From assembly GCA_963815285.1 (NCBI GenBank), contig CAWFGB010000013.1, positions 62,001 through 126,000 of the forward strand: DNA of 64,000 nt, read 5' to 3'. The notes beneath the pieces were generated by a model, which was not told the DNA's origin, did not search any database, and saw only the letters and a list, made by a program, of their open reading frames with translations. Source of the stretch: JACCSI01 sp963815285. GTDB lineage: Bacteria > Acidobacteriota > Vicinamibacteria > Vicinamibacterales > UBA2999. Both the position numbers and the translations under genes were made by a program. This document shows positions 16,966 through 25,320 of this stretch, piece after piece; the first letter of the stretch is position 1, and every line of letters begins with the position of its first letter.

Positions 16966-18021
16966 GTGTCGTCAACTCTCACGACCGCTATCGTCGGCGG
17001 TTCGGGCTATACGGGCGGAGAACTACTGCGGCTGCTGCTGACCCACCCGCACGTCGACGTTAGCCAAGTCACCAGCGAACGGCTCGACGGCCAGTTCGTC
17101 CATTTCACGCACCCGAACCTGCGGCGGCGGACAACACTTAAATTCGTGCGATCCGAGGCTGTTGAGCGCGTGGATCTGCTCTTCATGTGCCTGCCGCACG
17201 GGAGCGCGGTCAAACGGATTGAGCAGTTCAGTGCCTTGGCCGGTCGCATCGTGGATCTGAGCGCCGATTTCAGGCTTCGCCGACCCGAGGACTACGTCCG
17301 CTGGTATGGCGACGCTCATGCAAATCCTGAGTGGCTGTCAAAGTTCGTCTACGGGCTGCCGGAACTCCATCGTGAGGAAGTGCGGAAGGCGACCTACGTC
17401 AGCGGCGTGGGCTGTAATGCGACGGCCACAACGCTCGCCATCTGGCCGCTCGCCGCCTCCGGGCTACTGGATCCGGCTCGCGGCATCATTTGCGAGGTGA
17501 AGGTCGGGAGCAGCGAAGGTGGCGCGGCGTCGAGCGACGCATCGCACCATCCGGAGCGCGCCGGCGTCATGCGCAGCTTCGCGCCAACCGGCCATCGTCA
17601 CACCGCAGAGGTGCTACAGGCGTTGCGGCTGTGCGATGTCGCGGCCGACGTCCACATGAGCGCCACCGCGGTGGACAACGTGCGCGGTGTGCTGGCGACG
17701 GCACACGTGTTCACCAAGCCGGGTGTGGCCGAGCGCGACATCTGGAAGGCCTATCGGGAGGCCTACAACAACGAGCCTTTCGTGCGTATCGTGAAAGAGC
17801 GCGCCGGCCTCTATCGCTATCCGGAGCCGAAGATTCTCGCGGGCAGCAACTACGCGGATGTGGGCTTCGAACTCGATGCGACAACCGGCCGCGTCGTGGC
17901 GATGTGCGCCATCGATAACCTGATGAAGGGCGCGGCCGGCACCGCCGTACAGTGTGCGAATTTGATGTGTGGCTGGGATGAGACCGTCGGCCTCGACTTC
18001 CCCGGTTTGCATCCCGTTTGA
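16966..18021 (+). CDS. lysY: LysY/ArgC-type LysW-acyl-phosphate reductase
   Basis: This NADPH-dependent enzyme reduces the LysW-bound acyl phosphate to a semialdehyde, the ArgC-like step of the carrier pathway. From GTG 16966, 5 bases after the lysX stop, it has 351 residues; longer in-frame readings overlap lysX and look non-native. The nucleotide-binding GGSGYTGGELLRLL is at the N-terminus, and the catalytic cysteine is in VSGVGCNATATTL. KVGSSEGGAASSDASHHPE and the C-terminal DNLMKGAAGTAVQ are typical of ArgC/LysY. Confidence 0.93.
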   Translation: MSSTLTTAIVGGSGYTGGELLRLLLTHPHVDVSQVTSERLDGQFVHFTHPNLRRRTTLKFVRSEAVERVDLLFMCLPHGSAVKRIEQFSALAGRIVDLSADFRLRRPEDYVRWYGDAHANPEWLSKFVYGLPELHREEVRKATYVSGVGCNATATTLAIWPLAASGLLDPARGIICEVKVGSSEGGAASSDASHHPERAGVMRSFAPTGHRHTAEVLQALRLCDVAADVHMSATAVDNVRGVLATAHVFTKPGVAERDIWKAYREAYNNEPFVRIVKERAGLYRYPEPKILAGSNYADVGFELDATTGRVVAMCAIDNLMKGAAGTAVQCANLMCGWDETVGLDFPGLHPV

Positions 18022-18057
18022 CAGGTAGGCCCGGGCATACCCGGCCCGAACACATAC

Positions 18058-18861
18058 ATGATCGTGATCAAGGTCGGCGGCGGCACGTCCCTCAACATCG
18101 ACGCCATCGTCAGCGACATCGTCGCGCTGCGCACCAGGGGCACAGAGATCCTTCTCGTCCACGGCGGCGCCCAGACGACCAACGCCGTGGCCGAAGCGCT
18201 CGGACACCCGCCACAGTTCGTGACCAGCGAATCCGGTCACGTCAGCCGGCGAACCGACCGACGCACGCTCGAGATCTTCGAGATGGTGTATTGCGGGCAG
18301 CTGAACAAGATGTGGGTCGAGAAGCTGCAACGGCACGGCGTCGACGCCGTCGGCCTCTCGGGCCTCGACGGCCGGATCTTCCAGGGCACACGCAAAGACA
18401 CACTGCGAATCCGTGTCGACGGGCGCCGAATGGTCCTGCGTGATGACTGGACCGGCACTGTTGAGCGCGTCAACACGCACCTGCTCCAGCTGCTCATCGA
18501 AGGCGGCTACTTCCCTGTGCTGACGCCCCCTGGCGCGTCAACCGCCGGTGAGGCCATCAATGTGGACGGTGACCGTGCAGCCGCCATGGTGGCGGGCGCC
18601 TTGAAAGCTGAAGCGCTGGTGATTCTGTCAGACGTGCCCGGCCTACTGCGCCAGCATCCCGATGAATCGACGCTCATCACCGAGATCCCGCGCGCGTCCG
18701 CCGACCAATTCATGGAATTCGCCGAGGGCCGCATGAAGAAGAAGGTGATGGGCGCCATCGAAGCCATCGCCGAGGGAGTCGCGAAGGTGGTCTTTGCCGA
18801 TGGCCGGATCGCGGAGCCTGTAACTCGCGCGCTCGCAGGCGGCGGGACGCACATTTATTGA
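18058..18861 (+). CDS. lysZ: LysZ/ArgB-type LysW-aminoacid kinase
   Basis: This amino-acid kinase (267 residues) phosphorylates the side-chain carboxylate of the LysW-linked substrate before reduction by LysY. MIVIKVGGGTSL at the N-terminus is the phosphate-binding loop of the fold, and LVHGGAQTTN, NVDGDRAAAMVAGAL and the C-terminal MKKKVMGAIEAI match the acetylglutamate kinase/LysZ family. It starts 36 bases after lysY. Its insertion TSESGHVSRRTDRRTLEIFE contains the basic patch that in LysZ proteins contacts the acidic LysW. Confidence 0.93.
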   Translation: MIVIKVGGGTSLNIDAIVSDIVALRTRGTEILLVHGGAQTTNAVAEALGHPPQFVTSESGHVSRRTDRRTLEIFEMVYCGQLNKMWVEKLQRHGVDAVGLSGLDGRIFQGTRKDTLRIRVDGRRMVLRDDWTGTVERVNTHLLQLLIEGGYFPVLTPPGASTAGEAINVDGDRAAAMVAGALKAEALVILSDVPGLLRQHPDESTLITEIPRASADQFMEFAEGRMKKKVMGAIEAIAEGVAKVVFADGRIAEPVTRALAGGGTHIY

Positions 18862-18900
18862 GGAGGGCGTGGGCCTGCATCCTGCCCCGAAGGAAGGCAG

Positions 18901-20103
18901 TTGCAATGGCCCGGCCACACTATGGACGCACGATCAACAATCGAAGAGCGCATTCTCGGCGGCACTACGGCCCGCCGTGGCGATGCCGTGTTTGTGCGCG
19001 GCCAAGGCTGTTGGCTATTTGACAGCGACGGCCGCCGTTATCTCGATCTTTCGTCAGCGCAAGGCGTGGCGATGCTCGGCCACAGCCATGCCGGGCTCAG
19101 CGAGGCAGTGGCGCGACAAGCGGCGATGCTCATCTCCTGCCCCGCCTTTCTGTACAACGACAAGCGGGCGGAGTTCGCTCAGGCGCTGACCGACGTGCTG
19201 CCGGCACACTTGCCCCACGTCTTTCTGACCAACAGCGGCGCCGAAGCCATCGAGGGCGCGCTGAAGTTCGCACGTCTCTTCACCAAACGGCCGGCCTTCG
19301 TCTCGACCACCAAGGGGTTCCACGGCCGGACGATGGGCGCGCTTTCGGTGACCTGGGAGCCAAAGTATCGGGAAAGCTTCGGGCCGTTGCTTGAAACGGC
19401 GCATGTGGCCTTCAACAACGTGCAGGCCCTCGACGCGGCAATCACGGACCATACGGCCGCGGTCATCTTCGAGGTCGTGCAAGGCGAGAGCGGCGTAAAC
19501 CTCGGCTCGCAAGAATTCCTGCACACCGCGCAGCACCTGTGCCGCGAGCGCGGCGCGCTACTGATCGTGGATGAGATCCAGACGGGCTTCGGGCGTACGG
19601 GCCGCTGGTTTGCCGTGGAACATGCTGGCCTGCAACCCGACATCATGTGTCTGGCCAAGGGTTTGGGCGCCGGCTTCCCGATGGGCGCCTTGGCGTACAC
19701 CGCGCCGGTGAGGAGCGTGCTGACGCAAGGCGCGCACGGCAGCACCTTTGGCGGTTCCCCGCTAGCCAGTGCCGCCGGGCTTGCCGCATTGCACGCCTAT
19801 CGCAGCGAGGGGCTCATCGATCGCAGCGCCCGGCTTGGCACGTTGATGCTCGACGCCCTGCGTCGAACGCTGGCAGGCGTGGCCGTGGTCCGCGATATTC
19901 GGGGCCTCGGGCTCATGCTCGCCGTCGAGCTCCGCACCAAAGTCGCCCCCGTCCTGAAGTCGCTGATGATCAATCACGGCGTCATCGCATTACCGGCGGG
20001 CCCGACGGTGCTTCGACTACTGCCACCTCTCGTCATCAGCGAGGAACAGATCGAGCTCAGCGTGGAGGCGATCGCGCGCGCCATCGGTGAGTTGACACCG
20101 TAA
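18901..20103 (+). CDS. lysJ: LysJ-type aminotransferase
   Basis: This PLP-dependent class III aminotransferase of the ArgD/LysJ type converts the LysW-bound semialdehyde to the amine. TTG at 18901 has AAGGA six bases upstream and gives 400 residues; an ATG at 18922 gives 393 but lacks a ribosome site, so the TTG is slightly favoured. Landmarks are FLTNSGAEAIEGALKFAR, the KGFHGRTMGALSVT block, LIVDEIQTGFGRTG and the PLP lysine in CLAKGLGAGFPMGA. Its stop TAA shares its last A with the ATG of lysK. Confidence 0.93.
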   Translation: MQWPGHTMDARSTIEERILGGTTARRGDAVFVRGQGCWLFDSDGRRYLDLSSAQGVAMLGHSHAGLSEAVARQAAMLISCPAFLYNDKRAEFAQALTDVLPAHLPHVFLTNSGAEAIEGALKFARLFTKRPAFVSTTKGFHGRTMGALSVTWEPKYRESFGPLLETAHVAFNNVQALDAAITDHTAAVIFEVVQGESGVNLGSQEFLHTAQHLCRERGALLIVDEIQTGFGRTGRWFAVEHAGLQPDIMCLAKGLGAGFPMGALAYTAPVRSVLTQGAHGSTFGGSPLASAAGLAALHAYRSEGLIDRSARLGTLMLDALRRTLAGVAVVRDIRGLGLMLAVELRTKVAPVLKSLMINHGVIALPAGPTVLRLLPPLVISEEQIELSVEAIARAIGELTP

Positions 20104-21302
20104 TGGAACGATTGGCTGCCATCGAGCTGCTGGCGGGCCTCGTCGCCATCCCCTCGCTGTCGCGCCACGAAGCGGAGGCGTCGCAATGGCTGGCGCTGCA
20201 GATGACACTGCTCGGCTACGACCGTGCTTACGTCGACGAAGCCGGAAATTCTGTCGGAGAGCTCGGGCCCGTTGACGCCGCACGGACGATCGTCCTGCTG
20301 GGTCACATCGACACGGTTCCCGGCAACATCCCGGTCCGCATCGAGCAGACTGCCGACGGCGAGGTCCTGCACGGCCGCGGCAGCGTTGACGCCAAGGGTC
20401 CGCTCGCGACATTTGTCGCCGCCGGCGCGCGCGCGGGTTCGGCCTGGGCCCACGACATTGGCGTTCGCGTCGTTGTAGTTGGCGCCGTCGAAGAAGAAGC
20501 GGCGACGAGCAAGGGCGCGCGCTTCGTCGCGTCGCGGTTCGACGGCTCACGCGAGCGGATTCCGACCGCGTGCGTCATCGGCGAGCCGAGCCACTGGCAT
20601 CGCGTCACGCTCGGCTACAAGGGACGCCTCCTGCTCGACCTCACCGCCCGGCAGCCGATGACGCACACCGCAGGGCCGGACGCGAGCGTCGCCAGTGTCG
20701 TCGTGGATCTGTGGAACTGGGTGACGGCCCACGCCGCGAGGACTAACATCGATCGCCCCAAGGCGTTCGATCAGCTCAGCCCCAGCCTTCGAAAGTTCAT
20801 CACGGCGACGACCGACGAGATGATGGACACCGTTGACGCTCAGTTCGCGTGGCGCCTGCCGATGGGCGTCGATGCCGAAACGCTCGTGGCCGACCTCGCC
20901 GCTTGGAGCGCGATGAACCTCGCCGCACCGACGGTGACTTACGAACCGTCGCGTGTGGTTGGCGGGGAACCGCTGAAGCTCGAGGGCCTACGGACCGAGA
21001 TCACGCTGCGCTTCCGTGGATGGGAGAAGCCATGGCGTGGCGACCGGCAAAATGCCCTGGTGCGGAGTTTTCTGACCGCCATTCGCGCTGTGGATACGAC
21101 GGCACAGCCGGGGTTTCTCGTCAAAACCGGCACGAGCGACATGAACGTGGTCGGTCCGCTCTGGCAGTGCCCGATGGTAGCCTACGGCCCGGGCGACAGT
21201 GCGCTCGACCACACCCCGCATGAGCACGTCTCCCTGGACGAATACTGGCGCGCTGTCAATGTCATGGAGGCGATGTTACGCACCTTCGCCGCAAGTTCAT
21301 GA
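20103..21302 (+). CDS. lysK: LysK-type carrier-releasing M20 peptidase
   Basis: This zinc-dependent M20-family peptidase releases free lysine (or ornithine) from LysW by cleaving the gamma-glutamyl amide. It has 399 residues, somewhat longer than the ~350 typical of characterised LysK. Metal-site segments are LLGHIDTVPG, GRGSVDAKGPLATF and VGAVEEEAATSKGA, followed by the dimerisation domain and a late KTGTSDMNV block with a C-terminal histidine in TPHEHVSL. It overlaps lysJ by one base and the following SDR gene by four (ATGA). The last two overlaps point to one polycistronic message from lysW onward. Confidence 0.92.
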   Translation: MERLAAIELLAGLVAIPSLSRHEAEASQWLALQMTLLGYDRAYVDEAGNSVGELGPVDAARTIVLLGHIDTVPGNIPVRIEQTADGEVLHGRGSVDAKGPLATFVAAGARAGSAWAHDIGVRVVVVGAVEEEAATSKGARFVASRFDGSRERIPTACVIGEPSHWHRVTLGYKGRLLLDLTARQPMTHTAGPDASVASVVVDLWNWVTAHAARTNIDRPKAFDQLSPSLRKFITATTDEMMDTVDAQFAWRLPMGVDAETLVADLAAWSAMNLAAPTVTYEPSRVVGGEPLKLEGLRTEITLRFRGWEKPWRGDRQNALVRSFLTAIRAVDTTAQPGFLVKTGTSDMNVVGPLWQCPMVAYGPGDSALDHTPHEHVSLDEYWRAVNVMEAMLRTFAASS

Positions 21303-22064
21303 GTGACAGCACCGACAGCTCGAAGATCATCCTCATCACCGGCGCCAGCCGCGGCATCGGCGCAGCCACGGCCGGCCTCGCCGCGGCGCGCGGCTACCAC
21401 GTCGCGGTCAACTATCGCGCCGATCGGGCGTCAGCTGAGCGTGTGGTCGCCGGCATCCGCGACCTGGGCGGCACGGCCATCGCCGTCGCCGCCGACGTCG
21501 CCAACGAAGATGATGTGGGGCGGCTGTTCACGACCGTGGATCGCGAGCTCGGCCCGCTGACCGCGCTGGTCAACAACGCCGGGATGCTGGAACGTCAGAT
21601 GCGCGTCGAGTCGATGGATGCGGCGCGCATCTCGCGTGTGCTGGCGACCAACGTCACGGGCACGCTGCTCTGCGCACGCGAGGCGATCAAGCGGATGTCC
21701 ACCGCGCGCGGCGGTCGCGGCGGCGCTATAGTCAACGTCTCCTCGATGGCGGCGCGTCTTGGTGGGCCGGGCGAATACGTCGATTACGCGGCGTCGAAGG
21801 GCGCGGTTGATGCACTGACCATCGGGTTGGCGCACGAGGTGGCACAGGAAGGGATTCGGGTCAACGCCGTGCGTCCTGGCGTCGTCTACACGGACATTCA
21901 CGCCGGCGGCGGCGAGCCTGGGCGCGTCGATCGGGTCAAGGCGTTCGTGCCGATGCGCCGCGGCGGCCAGCCGGAGGAAGTAGCGCGAGCCATCCTCTGG
22001 CTGTTGTCGGACGAGGCGTCGGTACTCCACCGGCACGTTCGTTGACGTCAGCGGGGGACGATGA
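21299..22064 (+). pseudogene. SDR-family oxidoreductase with a C-terminal frameshift
   Basis: This is a short-chain dehydrogenase/reductase with N-terminal GASRGIGAAT (NAD(P) site), NNAGML, catalytic Ser in VNVSSMAARLG and YVDYAASKGA (Tyr-x-x-x-Lys). The main frame runs to a stop at 22045 and ends in an odd SVLHRHVR tail. One base out of frame, from 22023, the DNA reads YSTGTFVDVSGGR and stops at 22064, which is the standard SDR ending. A single extra G in the GCGTCGGTAC stretch (22019-22022) explains it. Either the gene lost its tail or the base is an assembly error. The substrate is unknown. Confidence 0.88.
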
Positions 22065-22108
22065 AGTAGCTTTAGCTCTCGGCTCTCGGCGATAGCTTGG
22101 GGTGGAAC

Positions 22109-22636
22109 ATGCGACAGCTTCGATACTCCGTGGCGGCCAGTCTCGACGGATTCATCGCGGGACCCAATGGCGAGTTCGACTGGATTGTGGTCGATCCCGA
22201 GATCGACTTCGCGGCGATGTATGCCGGGTTCAGCGGTCTGGTGATGGGGCGCCGATCGTACGAGGTGTTCGTCGCCACCAGCGGAGAGGCGCCAGAAATG
22301 CCGGCGCTCCCGACCTACGTATATTCGCGCACTCTCCCTGAGGGCGAACGCGATGGGGTGACGTTCGTGCGTGACGCCGAGGCGCATGTGCGTGCGCTCA
22401 AGCAGACCGAGCAGGGCAAGCCGCTCTGGTTGTGGGGCGGCGGCGAATTGTTCCGCCAGTTGTCAGCTGCCCGATTGGTTGACGGCGTGGATGTGGCCAT
22501 CATCCCCATTCTGCTCGGCGCGGGCCTCCCGCTGCTCCCCCCGCCAACTTCTCACCTCTCGTTGCGGCTACAGCGTCATCGCCTTTATTCGACGACCGGC
22601 ACGCTCTTTGTCGAATACGACGTGAGGCACGATTGA
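22109..22636 (+). CDS. Dihydrofolate-reductase-like (RibD C-terminal) protein
   Basis: The protein has 175 residues from ATG 22109, with GGTGGA just upstream. It opens with RQLRYSVAASLDGFIAGPNGEFDW, the signature of the RibD-C/YyaP-like dihydrofolate reductase superfamily, and has LVMGRRSYEVF and LWLWGGGELFRQL typical of the NADPH fold. These small reductases are common, but few have known substrates. It stands alone, with a G/C-rich hairpin (ACCGGG/CCCGGT arms, 22642-22659) a few bases after the stop that may end transcription. Confidence 0.85.
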   Translation: MRQLRYSVAASLDGFIAGPNGEFDWIVVDPEIDFAAMYAGFSGLVMGRRSYEVFVATSGEAPEMPALPTYVYSRTLPEGERDGVTFVRDAEAHVRALKQTEQGKPLWLWGGGELFRQLSAARLVDGVDVAIIPILLGAGLPLLPPPTSHLSLRLQRHRLYSTTGTLFVEYDVRHD

Positions 22637-22829
22637 GCAGGACCGGGTCGTGGCCCGGTGGAAGCCGACTTCGCCCGACTGGCATGGACCAAGGTTTGAC
22701 TCTGCCGGCCGCTTTGTCACTTCATCGCGGCGGATGGAGCGCACCGCTGGGCTCCGCTAGAGTTGCCAGCCGTTGAGTGAAGAGCATGACCTGTGTTTGA
22801 ACTATGAGAATTGGCGGTTCCAAGCTGCG

Positions 22830-23474
22830 TCAGCGCGTTGCGCCGAGGATCGCACGAACCGCCGATATCTCGTCCTCATTGACCACGTGGCCCATACCCG
22901 GGTAGATGCGTTTGTCGACCGTCGCACCGAGGCGGGTGAACACCTCCTCCGTCTCGTGAACACGCTCAACAGGGATATGCGGATCGATGTCACTGCACCC
23001 GAGGAACACCGGCGTGCCATCGAGCGAGCCCGGATAATTGCGCGGCGTTCCCGGCGGGCCGATGAGTCCTCCACTCAACCCAATCACCGCGGCATAGCGC
23101 CGCGCATAGCGGGCGGCGTATTCGAGTGACAGGCAGGCACCTTGCGAGAATCCGAGCAGACCCACGCGGTCAGGCGTGAGGCCTTCGTGCCGAAGGGTGT
23201 CGATCAACGAGGAGATCCGGTTCAGCCCGGATGTCAGTCCCGGCTCGTTGCGATCAATCGGCGTGAGGAATGAATAGGGGTACCACGTCTGGCCGGCGGC
23301 CTGCGGCGCCACAAACAGAAGGTCGTCAAGCCGCAACGCAAGCCCGAGATCGAGCAGGTCTTCGGCGGATCCGCCGCGTCCGTGGACAAGAATCATCGCC
23401 AGGCGGGCGTCGCGGGCGTCGGGCCCGTGGCGGAGCACGGGGTGATTGCCGTGCGGATCGTTCACTGAGCTCAT
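22830..23474 (-). CDS. Alpha/beta-hydrolase, phospholipase/carboxylesterase family
   Basis: The protein has 214 residues from ATG 23474; a longer frame upstream overlaps the divergent gene and looks artefactual. The fold is that of the small carboxylesterase/phospholipase group: MILVHGRGGSAEDL oxyanion loop, nucleophile Ser in GLLGFSQGACLSLEYA, Asp in CSDIDPHIPVERV, and His in IYPGMGHVVNEDE. It probably hydrolyses soluble short-chain esters or thioesters in the cytoplasm; no signal peptide is seen. Its start is 16 bases from the start of the divergent desulfhydrase gene, so the two promoters must overlap. Confidence 0.88.
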   Translation of the reverse strand: MSSVNDPHGNHPVLRHGPDARDARLAMILVHGRGGSAEDLLDLGLALRLDDLLFVAPQAAGQTWYPYSFLTPIDRNEPGLTSGLNRISSLIDTLRHEGLTPDRVGLLGFSQGACLSLEYAARYARRYAAVIGLSGGLIGPPGTPRNYPGSLDGTPVFLGCSDIDPHIPVERVHETEEVFTRLGATVDKRIYPGMGHVVNEDEISAVRAILGATR

Positions 23475-23490
23475 GTCATTATTCTGGCCC

Positions 23491-24513
23491 ATGCGCCGGA
23501 TCCCTCTCGCGACATTGCCTACGCCGCTGCACGAGCTGCCCCGTCTGCGCGAGGCGCTCGGCGGACACTCCCGCTGCCCGAAGCTGCTGATCAAACGGGA
23601 TGATCTCACTGGCCTGGCGCTTGGCGGAAACAAGGCGCGGAAACTCGAGTATCTGATTGGCGATGCTGTCGAGCGGGGCGCTACCGTCGTAGTGACCACC
23701 GGCGCCGCACAGTCCAATCACGCACGCATGACCGCGGCGGCCGCGCGCGCGGCGGGGTTGAAGGTTCACCTTGTGCTGACTGCGGAGCCGAATCCGCCAG
23801 TGCAGGGCAACCTGCTCCTCGACCGGCTGTTCGGCGCCGTCATTCATTACGTGCCGCCGCCGGCGGACCCAACGCTCGCCACGAGCGATGAGGAAGAAGC
23901 CAAGGTGACCGAGGTGCTCGAGACGCTCCGCGCAGCGGGCGAACTGCCTTACGAGATCCCCGTTGGAGGTTCCAGCGGCGTCGGCGTGCTCGGCTACGCG
24001 TTCGGCACGCGCGAGCTCGTCGATCAGCTCAGCGAGATCGGCGAGCAGCCCACGCGTCTGTACTTTGCGAGCGGGTCACGCGGCACGCAGGCCGGCTTGA
24101 CGCTCGGCGCGCTGTGGTGTGAGGCGCCGTACGCGGTTTGCGGTATCGCTGTGAGCGGCGGCGAATCCTTCAAACGGGGGCGAGCGTTGCGCATCGCCAA
24201 CGACGCGGCGCGTCTGGCGACCCTCGATGTGCAAGTAACGACCGCTGATCTCGTGACCGACCAGGGCTACATCGGCGAAGGCTACGGCATCCCGACTCGA
24301 GGATGTGTCGAGGCGATTCTTTTGCTCGCACAGACCGAGGGCATCCTGCTCGATCCGGTCTACACGGCCAAGGCGATGGCAGGCCTGATCGATCACGTGC
24401 GCACAGGTATCCTCGATCCGGCGTCAACCGTCGTGTTCCTGCATACGGGCGGCGTCCCGGCGCTCTTCGCCCACGCATCGCTCTTTCAGAGTGAAGGTTC
24501 CAGGGTTCCATAG
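23491..24513 (+). CDS. D-cysteine desulfhydrase / ACC deaminase family PLP enzyme
   Basis: The protein has 340 residues from ATG 23491. It opens with RRIPLATLPTPLHELPRL, and the PLP lysine is in GNKARKLEYLIGDA. AAQSNHARMTAAAARAAG, ASGSRGTQAGLTLG and FLHTGGVPALF are diagnostic of the D-cysteine desulfhydrase/1-aminocyclopropane-1-carboxylate deaminase group. The family makes pyruvate, ammonia and sulfide from D-cysteine, or 2-oxobutyrate from ACC; the deaminase and desulfhydrase are hard to tell apart by eye. Convergent with the cupin gene across a 100-base gap that contains a GGTTCCA-rich imperfect inverted repeat. Confidence 0.88.
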   Translation: MRRIPLATLPTPLHELPRLREALGGHSRCPKLLIKRDDLTGLALGGNKARKLEYLIGDAVERGATVVVTTGAAQSNHARMTAAAARAAGLKVHLVLTAEPNPPVQGNLLLDRLFGAVIHYVPPPADPTLATSDEEEAKVTEVLETLRAAGELPYEIPVGGSSGVGVLGYAFGTRELVDQLSEIGEQPTRLYFASGSRGTQAGLTLGALWCEAPYAVCGIAVSGGESFKRGRALRIANDAARLATLDVQVTTADLVTDQGYIGEGYGIPTRGCVEAILLLAQTEGILLDPVYTAKAMAGLIDHVRTGILDPASTVVFLHTGGVPALFAHASLFQSEGSRVP

Positions 24514-24612
24514 TTCCAACGTTGCCGGATCGAAGGTTCAGTTTACGGACAGCCGCTGTGACCTTGAACCACAAGCTGTGCCGCCTCGGAATCGTGGAAT
24601 TGGAACTTGGAC

Positions 24613-25254
24613 CTACGAATTCGGTGGGCACGGCGCGTTGCTGTAGCCAGATCGAAACGCCGTGACGCGGCCAGCCTCAGGCTCGTACCTATGACGCCAC
24701 ACACACGCGGTATCGTTGGCCAGCAGGTGAATCGAAATTGACGGCGTCTCCGACACCGTTTCCACGTAGTGGATATCGTCTTGCGGCGGTAACAAGGCAT
24801 AGAACTCGCCCGCGCTGAGACGCTGCTGTTGCTGCACCTCGAGCGTCGCCTTGCCTTCCTCGTCGCCGGCGTCGAGCCGTCGATAGATCGTCTCGTCCTG
24901 CTGCCCGCGATAGATGCCGACCAACCCCCAGGCCAGGTGGTCATGCACGGGCGTGCGCGATTTCGGCGGGATGACCAGCGAGAACAGGCACAATGATCCG
25001 TCTTCGGCGCGGTAGAGCGCGTATTGGCCGATGCCCCCGCCCATGCCGCTCTTGAAATCCGGTTCTGCGTAGGCGTCCGGCAACCAACCGTCCGCCGCCA
25101 GCAACGCCGCAAAGGCGGGCCGCAACAGCTCCACCCGCGCCGCGTCGTCCGGCACGTCGCGCATGAGCCGCTGGGTTTCAGCCACCAGACTCCGGATTTC
25201 TGGCGTGTCGACGAGAAATCCGTAATGGTGATGTTTCTCGAATAAATCGCACAT
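24613..25254 (-). CDS. Cupin-fold (cysteine-dioxygenase-like) metal enzyme
   Basis: The protein has 213 residues from ATG 25254. The centre carries PKSRTPVHDHLAWGLVGIYRG, where the HxH pair and downstream residues form the metal site of cysteine-dioxygenase-like double-stranded beta-helix enzymes, and a late histidine sits in SISIHLLAN. The N-terminal ~70 residues are helical. The exact substrate cannot be read; a thiol or small acid dioxygenase is plausible, and the nearby D-cysteine desulfhydrase-like gene is suggestive but on the other strand. The in-frame alternative ATG at 25287 would overlap the repeat upstream of the TPR gene. Confidence 0.75.
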   Translation of the reverse strand: MCDLFEKHHHYGFLVDTPEIRSLVAETQRLMRDVPDDAARVELLRPAFAALLAADGWLPDAYAEPDFKSGMGGGIGQYALYRAEDGSLCLFSLVIPPKSRTPVHDHLAWGLVGIYRGQQDETIYRRLDAGDEEGKATLEVQQQQRLSAGEFYALLPPQDDIHYVETVSETPSISIHLLANDTACVWRHRYEPEAGRVTAFRSGYSNAPCPPNS

Positions 25255-25320
25255 TCTGCGCCATGCAGGATAATGGGCCTGCCCCATTTTCGCAATCGAA
25301 GGGACGCCACAGGAGACCGA

